DNA from: Umbilicaria muhlenbergii
Taxonomy: Eukaryota; Ascomycota; Lecanoromycetes; Umbilicariales; Umbilicariaceae
Direction: 5' to 3'
NCBI GenBank assembly: GCA_000611775.1
Contig: KK106985.1
Span: 2,678,648 to 2,742,647 of the forward strand
Length of the DNA stretch: 64,000 nt
Part shown: one piece after another, positions 22,133 through 34,016 of the stretch
Numbering within the stretch: position 1 is the stretch's first letter
How the letters are laid out: every line of letters starts with the position of its first letter
Made by a program: the position numbers and the translations under genes
The notes under the pieces: model-generated
Told to the model about the DNA's origin: nothing
The model's database searches: none
The model's input: the letters and a program-made list of their open reading frames with translations, nothing else

Positions 22133-22752
22133 CGGATTTGCATCGATTTTGCATATAGTTTTCAATATGAGTTCGCGCTGAATCAAGCTATATAAAGCTA
22201 TACAGTAGCAGCGGTGTTGAGGAGATGGTTTCTCATTTCCATATATATGATAGTTATACCTGTGCTTGTTTATAAAGCTACAGCGTTCAAAAGCACTTAA
22301 CAGCATGCACTTGATCGTGAAACTCTGCAAAACGTGTTGTCTACAGCAGTCGCTGTAAAGAGGCTTGTCAAAGCACAAAATAGAAGGGTTCAACACTACC
22401 GTCTTAGATCTTGATGTGGAACTTTTATGACCACATGTCTATGCTACATGACAAGCACATGACATTCCTTGCAGCAGGCATTGCGAAGGGCTCCCCAGCT
22501 TCTTATTTTTATTTGATTCGCCTGGCGAGCCTGTTAGGACTGTTACATATGTAATCCGTATATGCACTCTCATGAACGAATCGCTTGCATCCAGGCGCCA
22601 GAGTGCAGCAAGATTGCTCGTCATGCCTGAATAAGCTGTTACCTTCGCAAGGCCTCCGCTGCGCCACAATGTTCAGAAAGTGCAGAACGATGCATGCGGT
22701 TCAAAAGACGCTCACACACAGTTATCTGAAGCTATTGCTTTGTTGATTTACA
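22133..22752. other. upstream region of the DUF6590 gene
   Basis: No gene recognised. This is the stretch, together with most of exon 1 of the following gene, that is missing from copy 1. Confidence 0.45.
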
Positions 22753-24219
22753 ATGGCCATAGGCTGGTCCGTCGGCGACATCATTGCTTGCGGCCAGCTA
22801 GCTTACAGACTCATCCAAGCTTTACGAGACAGTGGTGGAGCAAAGACAGACTACCAAGATCTGATCAACGATCTATCCAGTATACACAGAACCCTGCTGG
22901 AAGTTGAGCAGATGCATCATGCGAGCCAGCTCACTACGGCGACTGTCAACGCCATCCTTTTTGAGGCTCACTCGTTGACAAAGATCATGGATGAGTTTCT
23001 AGGGACGATCCAAGCTTATCATAGCGCTTTATCTGGATTGCCCGCTGGAAGCTCAAGCAATCGATATCGGGACTTGGTGAAGAAGTTGCGTTGGAGTTTC
23101 TCCGAGGCTGACGGGATTCAGGCTTTGAGAAAGCGGCTGGCTTCCCATTTGCAGTCTATTACTACTTTAATAGCAGTGGCGACCTTGTACGTTCATCGGA
23201 CCGTTAGTGTATCCCTCTTATTAACGTACCTTTACTTGCAGTAGAGCGGCGAACGATCCAGAAGATACCCTTTATGACCGGTATCATGAGCGTAACAAGA
23301 CAGTAGTGGAGGACGTCGACACTCTTGTCGTGTACAAGCATATCTCTAAGGGTGCAGGCGGGCCAGAAGATGAACCAACCGAGCTTATCGAGCCATGTAA
23401 GCCCAGGAGGAGACTTTTCCCTTTCAAATGGCACCATCATCGCAAGCCTGATTTGTTGCTAGCCTACCAGAGGGTGAAACAACCCGAGAAATTCTTCCGC
23501 CTCGGGCAAGTCTTCCAGATGATAGACAGCCTTAGCGAGCCAGATCCCAGGGAGGGAACGTATATATCGTACATGAAAAGTTGCTACATTGGCGGTCATA
23601 GGGTTAGGCGTTTTGTCGTTGTACAAGAGGGTACAAAAGCAAGCACCTGCTTGTAAGTTCTGTCATCCCCTTGGGAGTTCCCCCAGGCTTCTCTACCTAA
23701 TAATATAGTCCACTGATTTGCACAAGGAAAATTGCCACATTCGCCGGTCAGGGCTGCGCTCATCAAAGGCACAAGAGTGACTTCGGCATCGTTCACACAA
23801 GTAGACAAATTCCGCATAAGCTACCAGGCGAAGAAGCGATGACCAGGCTACCAATACGAGTAAAAGCCGCTCATCCTTCCGCCGCACTGCACCGAGCATC
23901 GAGGGTCAACTATGGCGCTGTATACACCGTAGCCCACAGTGTTCGAGTGAAGGCAGTTGGCTTGGTTCACGTGGACTCGATGCTGCGATTGATAGAGAAC
24001 TTTGAGAAATGGAAAACCGACGGGCAGGAAACACATCCAGAACGCGAAAAGAACGAGCCACCCGTTCAATCTCTTGAGAACTCCTACATTGAACGAGCAC
24101 CAGAGGTCACAGATCCAAAACACAGCTCAGACACATCCGTTCTCGAGATGATGTCCAATGGATATGATCAACAACTCACGCAGATGCAACCAGACTCCCA
24201 ATTTGTTGAACCGGCCTGA
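22753..24219 (+). CDS. Helo-like N-terminal domain plus DUF6590-type protein
   Basis: Three exons, 22753-23186, 23242-23652 and 23727-24219, give 445 residues in one frame. Residues 1-145 (MAIGWSVGDIIACGQLAYRL, then TDYQDLINDLSSIHRTLLEV) match the helical N-terminal domain found on many fungal STAND/NLR-like proteins (Helo-like_N). Residues ~225-390 match the fungal domain DUF6590: KFFRLGQVFQMI, RRFVVVQEG, the strand KIATFAGQGC after intron 2, FGIVHTS, MTRLPIRVKAAHP, then RVNYGAVYTV and KAVGLVHVDSM. The tail is Glu/Pro-rich. No NTPase or repeat domain is present, so it is not a full NLR. DUF6590 has no known activity. Intron 1 and its flanks are copied at 10719-10852. Confidence 0.75.
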
Positions 24220-24454
24220 TTGAGCCTTTTATGGGGAGATGCAGGAGTTCGAGCCGCTCTTCCATCGTGGCTTGTTTCTACACACCTCGAATCCTAGACT
24301 GGTAATATTCAATCCGAAACTCAGGCACGAAATCAGGCCACGTCCACTCTTCAACGAAGCCCTATCTCACGATTCGACATAAATGCCAAAAGCATACCTA
24401 TACACATATACAACCCTAACACAACCCAACATCCCACCCCGTCGCACCCCATCC

Positions 24455-26954
24455 CTACAACTTCGCCCTCCCCTCCGTGGCCCTATGCACCTCCCCCCCC
24501 CTCTCCCGAAAATACTCCCCCACCTTCGCCCTCGCCACCGCCACCACCCCCGCATCCTCCACCGTCGCCGGAACCTGAACCTCCTTCTCAAACTCGCCAT
24601 GCACCGCATTCTCCACCAACTCCCTCAACACCCTTCTCAGCGTCTTGCCCGATCGAGTTTTCGGAATCATTCCTTTCCCCTGCACGATTCCGCCGAGGGC
24701 GGCGATGGCGCCGATTTGGGTCCGCACGAGGGACTGGAGTTCGGATGTTAGGGCGGGGGTGGGGATGGCGGAGGAGGGGTGCGTGGGGGTGGAGAGGGTG
24801 ATGAATGCGAAGGGGAGGTGGCCTTTTAGAGCGTCGGGGATGCCGACGACGGCGCATTCGGCGATGGAGGGGTGCGAGGAGATGGCTTGTTCGATGGAGC
24901 CTGGGGGAGCGGGTTAGCCGGTTTGTTATTATGAAGGGGAAAGAGCGAGGGGCGATGGGAAAGGGGGGAGTTACCGGTGCTGAAGCGGTGGGCGGCGACG
25001 TTGATGATGTCGTCGCTGCGAGACATGATGTGCACGTAGCCGTCTTCGTCGATCATGCCCGCGTCGCCCGTGTCGATCCATTTGCCGTCGAAGCGCTTCA
25101 TGTAGCCCTTGTAGAAGCGCTCTTCGTCGCCGAAGAGAGTGGTCAGCCCTGTGGGTGCGAGCGGGATGCCCATGACTATGTTGCCCATTTGCCCTCTTTT
25201 GACTTCGTTGCCTTCGTCGTCGACGGTTCGCACGTCGAAGCCAGGCATTGGCTTACCGGCTGATCCGGGTTTGACGAGGAGGGGCTTATGGTGCGTTTTG
25301 GATTGGTGGTCCTTGCCGACTGGGGCGGACAGTGCTATGCCGGAGATTGGGGAGCCGGACTCAGATGACCACCAGTTGTCGATGACTTGGGCTCCTGGCG
25401 CGCCGTATTGCTCGAGCAATTTCTGGTACATCTTCACGATACTCGGCTCGCTTCTTTCGCCGGCGAGGAAGAGCGCTCGCAGATGCCTTAGCCCATCTCG
25501 CTTTCCCACTTTCTCGAAGAACTCGTTGTCCGGGTCATCTCGACGGATGGCACGGAGGGCAGTCGGCGCGGTACTTAGGATATTGACTTTGTATTCTTCA
25601 AGGATTCTCCAGAACGTCCCCGCGTCTGGTGTCCCGACTGGCTTGCCTTCGAAGAGTACAGTTGCCGCGCCGGCTAGGAGAGGGGCATAGAGGATGTAGG
25701 AGTGCCCGACTACCCAGCCGATGTCTGAGGCGCAGAATATCACGTCGCCGGGGCCGTGGATGCCGAAGAGGTATTTGATGGAGAGATTGAGGCCAACTGC
25801 GTGACCACCGGCTTCTCGGAGGACGCCCTTGGGGAGGCCAGTTGTGCCTGTTCGTATGATTATCAGCATGTAAGCCTAAGTTACCCCTTTCTAGAAGTCC
25901 ATGAGTTGCCTCAACGTCGAGTGATAGTGCCTGCCACCGCTATAGATTCACAGCCAACTCAGGACATCCGCGTCCTCTCAACGTAGACAACGGGTTCTTA
26001 CCACTCGTATAAATAATGTATACCCCATCATTACTCTTGACCGGCACACAATCTGCCTTGATACCCCTATCTTTCGCACTGCTCACCAGTTTCTGCCAAT
26101 TCCTCTCACCATTCTCCTTCACCACCGGATCCCACCTGGATTCCTCCCGCTGCCATATAATTACCTTTTCCGGCTTGAAACTGCTCTTCTGCACTGCCCC
26201 CTCGATGAATGGTTTGTAATTCATAGGCGCTTTCGAGCCCTCGATTCCACAGGATGCTGTCATGATTACTCGGGGCTTGGATGCTTCGATACGCTGGGCC
26301 AATGATGCGGGGGCGAAACCGCCGAAGACGACGGCGTGGATGGCGCCGAGGCGGGAGATGGCTAGGAGGGCAAAGAGGGCCGCTGGTATCATGGGCACTG
26401 GCGAGGTCAGCTGCAATTGTAGGGAAAGCTCGGACAGAGTACTAACTGTAGAGGAGAACTACATCACCCTTCTTCACCCCCTCATCTCGCAGCACACCAG
26501 CAAGTATCTCCACTTCACTGAGTAGTTGCTTGTATGTGTACTTCTCCTTTCTTCCAGTGACCGGCGAGTCCCAAATAATCGCCGTCGAGTCGCCATTACC
26601 ATTCTTGACATGCCGATCCACGCAATTGTAGGAAGTGGATATCTCGCCGTCAGGGAACCATGTCCAATGCGGATGACTGGTGCCGCTAGGAAGCTTCTTG
26701 GTGGTTTTCTTTAAGCTGCTGGAGGGCTTCTTGTGCCAGTGCAACTGCTCAGCATGGTGGCTCCAGAATGACTCTGGGTTCTTGACAGACTGCGATTGAA
26801 CTTCGTCTTGGATGTGGGGCGCCATTGTGGTGAATCGTCTGAGCCCTTCTGTCCGCCGGTCTGGAACTTGTCGGCTTCGTTTTGCGCAGATGTCGGCGAT
26901 GCGTGTAGGAGCACAAGGTCTACGGAGCAAGGTACGAAAGGACGAGAAGGCCAT
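24455..26954 (-). CDS. acyl-CoA synthetase, ACSS3/propionyl-CoA synthetase-like
   Basis: Four exons, 26954-26447, 26397-26002, 25847-24975 and 24900-24455, give 740 residues. It activates a short-chain acid (propionate or acetate are the family's substrates) to its CoA thioester through an acyl-AMP. Visible motifs: YTFKQL-like start of the ACS N-terminus (KYTYKQLLSEVEILAGVL), YMPMIPAALFALLAISRLGA, the AMP-binding loop YTSGTTGLPKGV assembled across intron 2, DIGWVVGHSYILYAPL, WWSSESGSPI, DTGDAGMIDEDGY, the hinge motif SRSDDIINVAAHRFSTGSIE across intron 3, and the catalytic Lys in KTRSGKTLRRVLREL. The VAAHRFSTG and DALKGHLPFAF text favours ACSS3/PrpE over acetyl-CoA synthetase. The first ~43 residues are Arg/Ser-rich without acids, like a mitochondrial targeting sequence, and a second ATG follows at MAPHIQDEV. 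Confidence 0.9.
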
Positions 26955-28584
26955 GCATGATCAGATCATGATCTGTAGACCATGACCTTCGACGGTATGC
27001 ACTGTGCATGGCTGGGCCCGGACTGACGGGTTCCGCGGACTGGTACCTTATTGCCGGAGATGGAGCGTGCCCTTGTTCCCCGCATTCTCGCTAGTTTCGG
27101 AGATGCCATCAGTGCACCACCAGACAACGTCTCACGTCATGCCTCCAGCAACTGGCCCTCCAAAAATGGAATCGTGTGGATAACATAAGGACCCATCAGC
27201 GACCCAGGGAGACGTCCAGATCAGTAGGTGGAATAGCGAAAGGAATAACAAGGGCCTTCGATTTCCATTATGGCGTTAGATGCACTAACAGCTGCAGTCA
27301 CGAATCTCGCCGGCCACATTACCCTATACATTCAATTCATCTCATAGAATATTAAACCATGCGGGCCACCATGTACCTGCAGATATCAGGAAAGGCAGTA
27401 CGAGGATAAAATCTGCTACTGCTGACTCCCAGCGAGGATGGAGATTTAGACTACTAGGTCTGTGAGCAGATTATTTGGCAGTCCTCCGCCGGGGGCCCCC
27501 TCAACTACTCAACAGCCAAGACAGATTTTGGAGCACGTTTAATTTCAAAGATAATAGGAGTCAAGGATCTCTACAACATCCACTGCAAAGACCGTCCCAC
27601 GCCCGCATCGCCAGTTCTGCTCACCAAAAATGGCCCACTAGTAACGGTGCATTCAAATGTCCGTCTCTGCTGTCATATCATCAAGATAGTCCTCTGCTCA
27701 AGACTATGACTTATTTTGGTTTTTTAACTGTCTATAAAATAGGGTAAAGACACTCATGATTCAACATGAGGCTGTCAGGCGCCCGCCGAGCCATGTTGAG
27801 TACGCTAGACCCCATCGAGCGAGGGCACTAGTAGGCGAATATGTAGCTGCTTCTTCGCTCGCAGAGCTTCTAGTTCCTCAGCAGTCAGTCGTTCTAGCAA
27901 TTATAGGTCTAAACACGCTTCTAGAGCCCCTTTCCAGTGAGTCGAGCGCTCGACCTGCTCTCGACGAGGCCTATAGTTGCTCGCCGCCCTCATGGCCCTG
28001 TCGCAGCACCCCTTAGCTTCGCCTTAAGAACTTAAATACATTACTTTCACTGTTGTACTCTTGAGGGGACACCAGATCCTCAGCAGAAGACAGTCACTTA
28101 TCTTGCTCATAGGGCTGTCACCTAGTTTGATTAGTCAAGCTGATGCAGAAAATCTGAATTCTCAACGGGAAACTTATTCATAGTATCACTCAAGCCAAAA
28201 CCAGGCAAAAGGCAATCGCGGCCAGTGCGAGGTAGCTGTCTTGTAATACTATACAAACACCATATCATGAAAAGCCAAACACCAGACACAAAGGAGGACG
28301 CTGGGTCCCGTCCGAGTCGCCAGAAATTGGTTGATCAGGAAAGACGTCTCGTTCATTGGATGAAGAGAGAATCTTCCTGAGGAAAATCCTGCTCTTCTAT
28401 GCGAGCCTGACTAAGCTAAGCTAATCCACATTCGGAATCCACTACCAACAGATGCCACAACTAGATTCGGCTACAGAGCCTATAATCATGCAGGTCTTAA
28501 AAATCTTCAAAAAAGAGTTTGATTTTGAGAAGAGCTGTTTTGGGTTAGTTATTTATGACCACTAGCGCCGGGAATAAGGATTAG
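26955..28584. other. gene-poor stretch
   Basis: No gene supported. A 27475-27747 open frame and a 27756-28016 open frame have no family features. The latter, read on the minus strand, gives LTAEELEALRAKKQLHI, which could be an old coding remnant, but I cannot name it. Confidence 0.35.
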
Positions 28585-28697
28585 CCTACGGGGATTCGAA
28601 CCCCCGAGGATTGCTCCACGAGAATACGGCTCATCTGAGGACGAGTAAGATATAAATCTTGAGTCACGCGCCATAACCACTCGGCCATCTTCCCATA
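28585..28697 (-). tRNA. tRNA-like locus (Leu-CAA-like), possibly a pseudogene
   Basis: The minus strand has a perfect A box (TGGCCGAGTGG) and B box (GGTTCGAATCC) about 75 nt apart, and a TTTTTT run about 65 nt downstream that could end Pol III transcription. The D arm GGCCGAGTGGTTATGGC and a loop with CTCAAGA suggest a long-variable-arm tRNA such as Leu(CAA). However, the presumed acceptor strands (GGGAAGA and GTAGGCT) do not pair, the T stem has one mismatch, and the anticodon stem closes only if a short intron is assumed. It is either a decayed tRNA gene or a tRNA-derived piece. Confidence 0.4.
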
Positions 28698-28890
28698 GGT
28701 GAGGTTATTGAACAGCGCGCTTATTTTGACTTATAATATAATTAACCATTGCTTCCCGTCATTAAGCGAAACTATAATCTCTTGTGTGACACGTACGAAG
28801 CAAAATTAAAAACTATACCAAATGAATTCTCGTACTTGAATAAAATGTAGCACCATCAGAACGGTTTCTAATTCTACAAAACCTGGTGGT

Positions 28891-29182
28891 AAGAGAATCG
28901 GACATAAGTCATGCATAGAGAGGAACCCCCCGGGCAAATCTCCTAATGAGCTGTTGCGAATTTCCAAGTACCGCTATAAGTGGTAATCTCCAGCCGAGGC
29001 CCCTCCTGATATCACAACAGTGAAAGCGATACATCTAGGTCCTTGAAAGGTAAGTGGAAAAGATTCGCAGCTTCTACTATTGCTGCATTAACTGATCTGT
29101 CTTGTTTGTTGAGTGGTTGAGGGGCCCCTCAGCTGAGGGCTGGCAGTTCTCTCTCTATGCATGACTTATGTCCGATTCTCTT
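28891..29182. mobile_element. 292-bp MITE-like element with perfect 32-bp inverted repeats
   Basis: 28891-28922 (starting AAGAGAATCGGACATAAGTC) is the exact reverse complement of 29151-29182. The 228-bp inside has no open frame. It contains two further related blocks in inverted order (AGCCGAGGCCCCTC near 28994 and GAGGGGCCCCTCAGCTGAGG near 29120). Perfect repeats suggest that it is fairly young. I see no clear target-site duplication; a TA/TG pair directly at the ends is the closest candidate. Confidence 0.75.
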
Positions 29183-32100
29183 GCATTAGATTGGTATTTG
29201 GTCTATCTACTGTGCAGTTTTCCCGGTGATTCGCCTTCATGTTGCTACTGAATTATTGTTGCGTTTCTAGGTAATCAAGGGCTGAAGATGTAGATTAGGT
29301 GACCACTTTATTGGCGATTTTTTGGCTAGCCGCTGAGTGGTACGAGTAGGGCACCCTCAACTACGCAAAATCAGGACATATTTGATACACATCCAATACA
29401 CGAATGTAGAAGCTATTGATCTCTACAGTATCAACTTTCAAGGATTTACACATGTTACTTTTGCTACCGCATTATCGAGAGAGTTCTCAGCTGGAGACTG
29501 CCTTTTATTTTGCCCATACACCTGCGCTTTAGGTTAAGTGATCGAAACCATTCTTGCGGCCGCCCCAGCGTCAACAGGACTGGAGATATAGCACTTTTCC
29601 TATGGAATCCAGCATCGCCTCGAAGCACGCGAAGGCCATCCGCGAGGTATAATGTACACGCCGCGGGTTGGTTCAATCTGATAAGAGCTTTCACCACAGA
29701 AAGCATTGTGGTGTATGCGCGGCGTCCCCTGTTGAGAATATGGTACTTAGAAGATTCTCATTGAGGCTTAGTAACCTGATGGATCAGTACGAATGGGACT
29801 ACATTTGAGGTATCCAGAGGGACTTGAAAGGATGATTATGGTAAAGGTTTACTTTAAAGTCTGAACACGAAAGCGTTTACACGGTTGCTAACCGGAATAA
29901 AGAAAGGTGAACACTGGTAGAGCTCTTTACATGCCCTTCATAGGGAAAACATGTACAGCAGTAATCGAAATCTGTCTAGACTCGACTACAAAATCTGCGT
30001 GCTGTACATGTATAATCGAGCTGGTATTCATTCAAGTAGGGTAATCGTAACTGCAGCCCTAAAGCCCTTTGGTGGTACTGATTCCACCCCCTCCCTAGAG
30101 ATAAGCTTATCGGCCTGACACATACTATCATCCTCAACTCCTGGGGCCCTTCAACACCGCGGGTTAGTCGTGCAATCTCAACGTGCCACCCTTTGCCGTC
30201 TTCCTCAACGTTATTGGCTTCTCATGTTTCTTGCCCGTTTTCACGCCCGTCCCTTTGCCGTGCCATTGCCGTTCCCTTGCCCGTGCCGTTACTGTGTCAC
30301 CGTTCCATTCAATGATACATTAATCTATTCAGCTCTCGACAAACAGCCCGCTGGATATATTAAGGCAAAACCGATAGGATTCGACAAAATCTCACATGAT
30401 TGCAACTCCATGCAAGCTGCCGCACCTAGCGTCCCATCCTCTGCGACCCGCCCCCAAAGTTGCCATCTATCCCACCACACCAGTCTCGGCTCAAAATCCT
30501 GTTCGCCTTAGGCATTTGAACATTCATTTAGGGCAGCACGCGCCAAAGGGATGGATGGATTCAGAAGTTTGTTTCGTAGGTCAGGCCGCAATAGGTATCG
30601 TGACGCGCTTAGGGAGTGGATTGCGCAAATCGGAAGCAGACGACGTTGGTTCCGACGCAGCAATGGGTATTGGGTGGGTGTGCTCTCTTGGCAACCTACC
30701 AAAGAGGGCGCATGGCAAAAGTCGACTCCGTACGGATGTGGATGTATGCCTCGAGCGTTGCCGCCGAAAGGGGAAGGGCATGTACGCAGTGCTCGTACGA
30801 CGCCAGCCTGTCGGTAAGCTGGCAGGGCCGCCTCGGCCGGGGGATACCAAAAGAGACTTTTCGCTTTGCATTGCTGGGAAATTCCAATTGTCCACTCACG
30901 ACGGCAGAATCCGAAATAATGATTTGTATTTTTTTTGGTTGCGGATTTTGTGGTGGTCGGCCCATAAGTGGTACGTCGCAGAAGGATCGAAATCCTAGGG
31001 TGTACGCTCGCTACCGGTGTCAAGCCCGCTAATAGGCACTCGAAACACAGAGGTACAGAGGCCCCGGTGGAAATGGCTTGAGCAAAAGGCCTGAGACCAA
31101 GTGTGTGATGGGCGGCGTATGGCGTTTGTGACGGTCTGCAGTCAACCGTGGCGTCGGCATATCGCTTGTCCATGCTCCCAGCTGAGATGCGATCCGTCCC
31201 GCCTTTGAGAAAACGGGCTACTGTTAGCTACTGTACCCTCACATGCGGTTCTCACACCCTCCCAGCTGGAAGCGTCCGACGCTTACAGGTCTGCCGTGTT
31301 ATCTTCGTGCTTGGGCATGCTGGGACGATGCGTGCGGTGGCGCTGAAGGCTTGATAGTGCCGGCCCGAACGTCTGTCAGTTTGTGCTCACTTGGCCGAAT
31401 GAGGAAGCCACTTTATGCCGATTGCCTGCCCTGTAGCGGGCCAGGGAGGGCGGTGATGCGAAGCCATGTACGAGGGCACAGTAGCCATGCTCCTCTAGCC
31501 ATGTGCAGGCAGGAGCTCTGCGTGGTCGGACACTGCATGCAGATGCAGATCCAAAGCAGCTCTGCAATGACAGCAAGGGTGTTTGACAGCTTGACAAGGC
31601 CGCAGGGCTTACTCAGAGTCCCTCCGTTCGTACGAGCTGCCAGTCGACAGTCGCATCACAAGGATGAGTGCAGCTAGGGCCAAGGTACGGCTCTACGGTT
31701 GAGAGTGCAGGGAGGAGTGAGGGTACAAGGACTCGTACATAGCCGTGACTACAATGGCAGTGGTTATGTAGGATTCCTAGAGGCATCCAGGTTGATCCTT
31801 GCTTGTTGGCTATTTGTAGGCATTTTATACGGAGTACGGGAGTACACCACAGGATCTCGACGGCTCAGCAGCATCAACAAGACCAACGATGTTAGTACGA
31901 GTAATCGTGAATCCGTCTGAATGGCACGGATGGCTCTAACTATGCGGCGACGTTGTGTTGCGGTTCCTTCAGCGGACGGACTGTAGGACGATCCTTGCTA
32001 GGGAGAAGGGATAGGGATTACTTTAGGGAGCCGGCTGACGGAAGGATTTTTTCTAGTGCATTTCTAGTGCGCCCATTTCCTGCGATTTTACGTGATGGAT

Positions 32101-34016
32101 TGGTTTGAATTGGTTGATAATATCAACATTAATATTAACATTAATATTAAATATTAAATTAATTCGAGCAGCATTTTCCCAATATCATTGGAATACGATC
32201 CTTCAACACCACTTGCCGTACTCGTGCAAGTAGTCCTCGTGCGAGTCGTGCCCGCATGTGGCATTCCTTTTACCAGAACCTATCAATGCAACAATACCTC
32301 TAACCGCTGCCATTACTACTAGAGGTACGTCGGCATGAAAGTTGGGTGATGCAAATCCACAAACGACACCAACGTCCAACAAGATTCGACTAACACTCAA
32401 CCTAACATCACCTTCCCCAACTTACCCAACTTACAGGTTACCACCCGTCCAGACGCCAGACACACCAGTTAGGGATTAAGGATGAATGGATGAAATTCAA
32501 AAACCCTTCCCAAAGCCATTGCAAAGCCTTTCTTTGACACGATCCCAATCAGCCCCTCAGCCTTGGTTCTTTGGACTCGCTTGCAAAGCTCGCCGGTGCT
32601 AAGAGGCACGACGGTTCTGACGGCTCACTGCCCCCTAAGCAATCCCAAGCAGGCCTCGTTCATTCCTAGCCAGCCAACCGGCCCAACCCTCGCCTTTAGC
32701 CGCGCAGTAACCCCCGGCCCGGGGGCCCAGAACTTTGACCTTTGCCCTTTTTCCTTTTCCTTTTGGACCCTCCAAGCCTGCGTGCAAAGGCGAAAGGCGA
32801 AAGGCTCTGAATTCTGAAAAGGCGGTCCAGGGGTCGTGGTTGGATGGGGCCCTCCATTGGGAGTCGGGACGCCTTAGGCTGCATGTCGAGCTGCTCCGTT
32901 CCCTTCGTAGCTCCGGTAGCTCCTGGGTCTCGGTGCTTTGACTTGTGGGTACCAGTCAGGGTGCCAGCCGGTGCCAGCCAGGCTGCCCCGCGCACCACCG
33001 GTGACATCCCTTTAAACCAGCTGCAATCGGGTCTCGACAATCGCTAATCCAGTCGAGATTCGAGGAGAGCACGTTGCGGACCTCGCCAGCTTTTTCGTCC
33101 TGCTTCTTCATTAGCTACCGTCGAAAAGGCCACCCCACGCCCAGTCCAGAATCCGACCCATCACCACTCACCAGTGTCCGTCAGCATCCGAATCCAAATT
33201 TAAACACAAACAAACACCAATGACAGGATATACATAGCTTTGTCATCGTCATTTCCACGTGCTCACCCGGCAGACGTTGGCTTTTGGGAGCCCAAGTCCA
33301 TTTTCGGAGCTAGATCGTGGTGATTCGTGACGCTGGTGAAAGCTCTCGGGCGAACAGATTCCCCTGTCTCACTTATCTTTATTGTCCGTCTATCATATCA
33401 TCTCCTGGTTGGCTGCTCGCTCTTCATTTCTACTCCTTCTGGTACGAACACTTGAGAGGATTCGGTCCGGCATCTCGTCCTTGAAGCAAAGCTTCCTCTC
33501 CGATTCGTTAAGACCGGGTGCAGAGCACAGGCAAAGCAAGCTTGCAGCTCGAGCCATCCGCTTGGAGCACGGCCACGAGTTTGTTGCTGCAAGGTAACAT
33601 CGCCGGCGGTGCTTCTTCGTATTGTCAATATTACGGTGGTCACCGCCTGAGTGTCGACAATTGCACCCTTCACCCTTCACCAAAGGTCCATCAGCGGAAC
33701 TTTACCTGCCTCGATCCATTGGCTTGGAATCGGCCAGCAAAGCTCCGTGTCTGACCTTTCTATCCGATCGTGTGCTTCAGGAAGACCTTTACGAGGTCTA
33801 CTTGCACTTCCGATCCCCTATTCATCAAGCTTGCCCTCACGGCAGCTACATCTTCTCACCGCCCACATATACTTCAGTCTGTTCGATCGCTGTTCTGTAT
33901 ACTTTCATCCTTTTCACCTGCGAAGAAGAAGCCTTCCCGTCAACTACATACAAGCTCCTAGGATTCGGTCTCCTGCTACTCATCTCTAGCTTCTGGTCGA
34001 AAGCCGCGAGACCATC
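29183..34016. other. gene-poor stretch upstream of ras2
   Basis: No gene can be supported. At 30170-31680 several fairly long open frames overlap on both strands (for example 30396-30998 plus and 30508-31173 minus). None shows a family motif, and they probably reflect GC-rich sequence with few stops. 32110-32165 is a simple AT-rich run (ATTAATATTA type). The region 33050-34016 is probably promoter and 5' leader of ras2. Confidence 0.4.

Noticed and set aside
30508-31173. 221-codon minus-strand frame
   Set aside because: No recognisable motif and overlaps equally long frames on the other strand; kept only as an observation.
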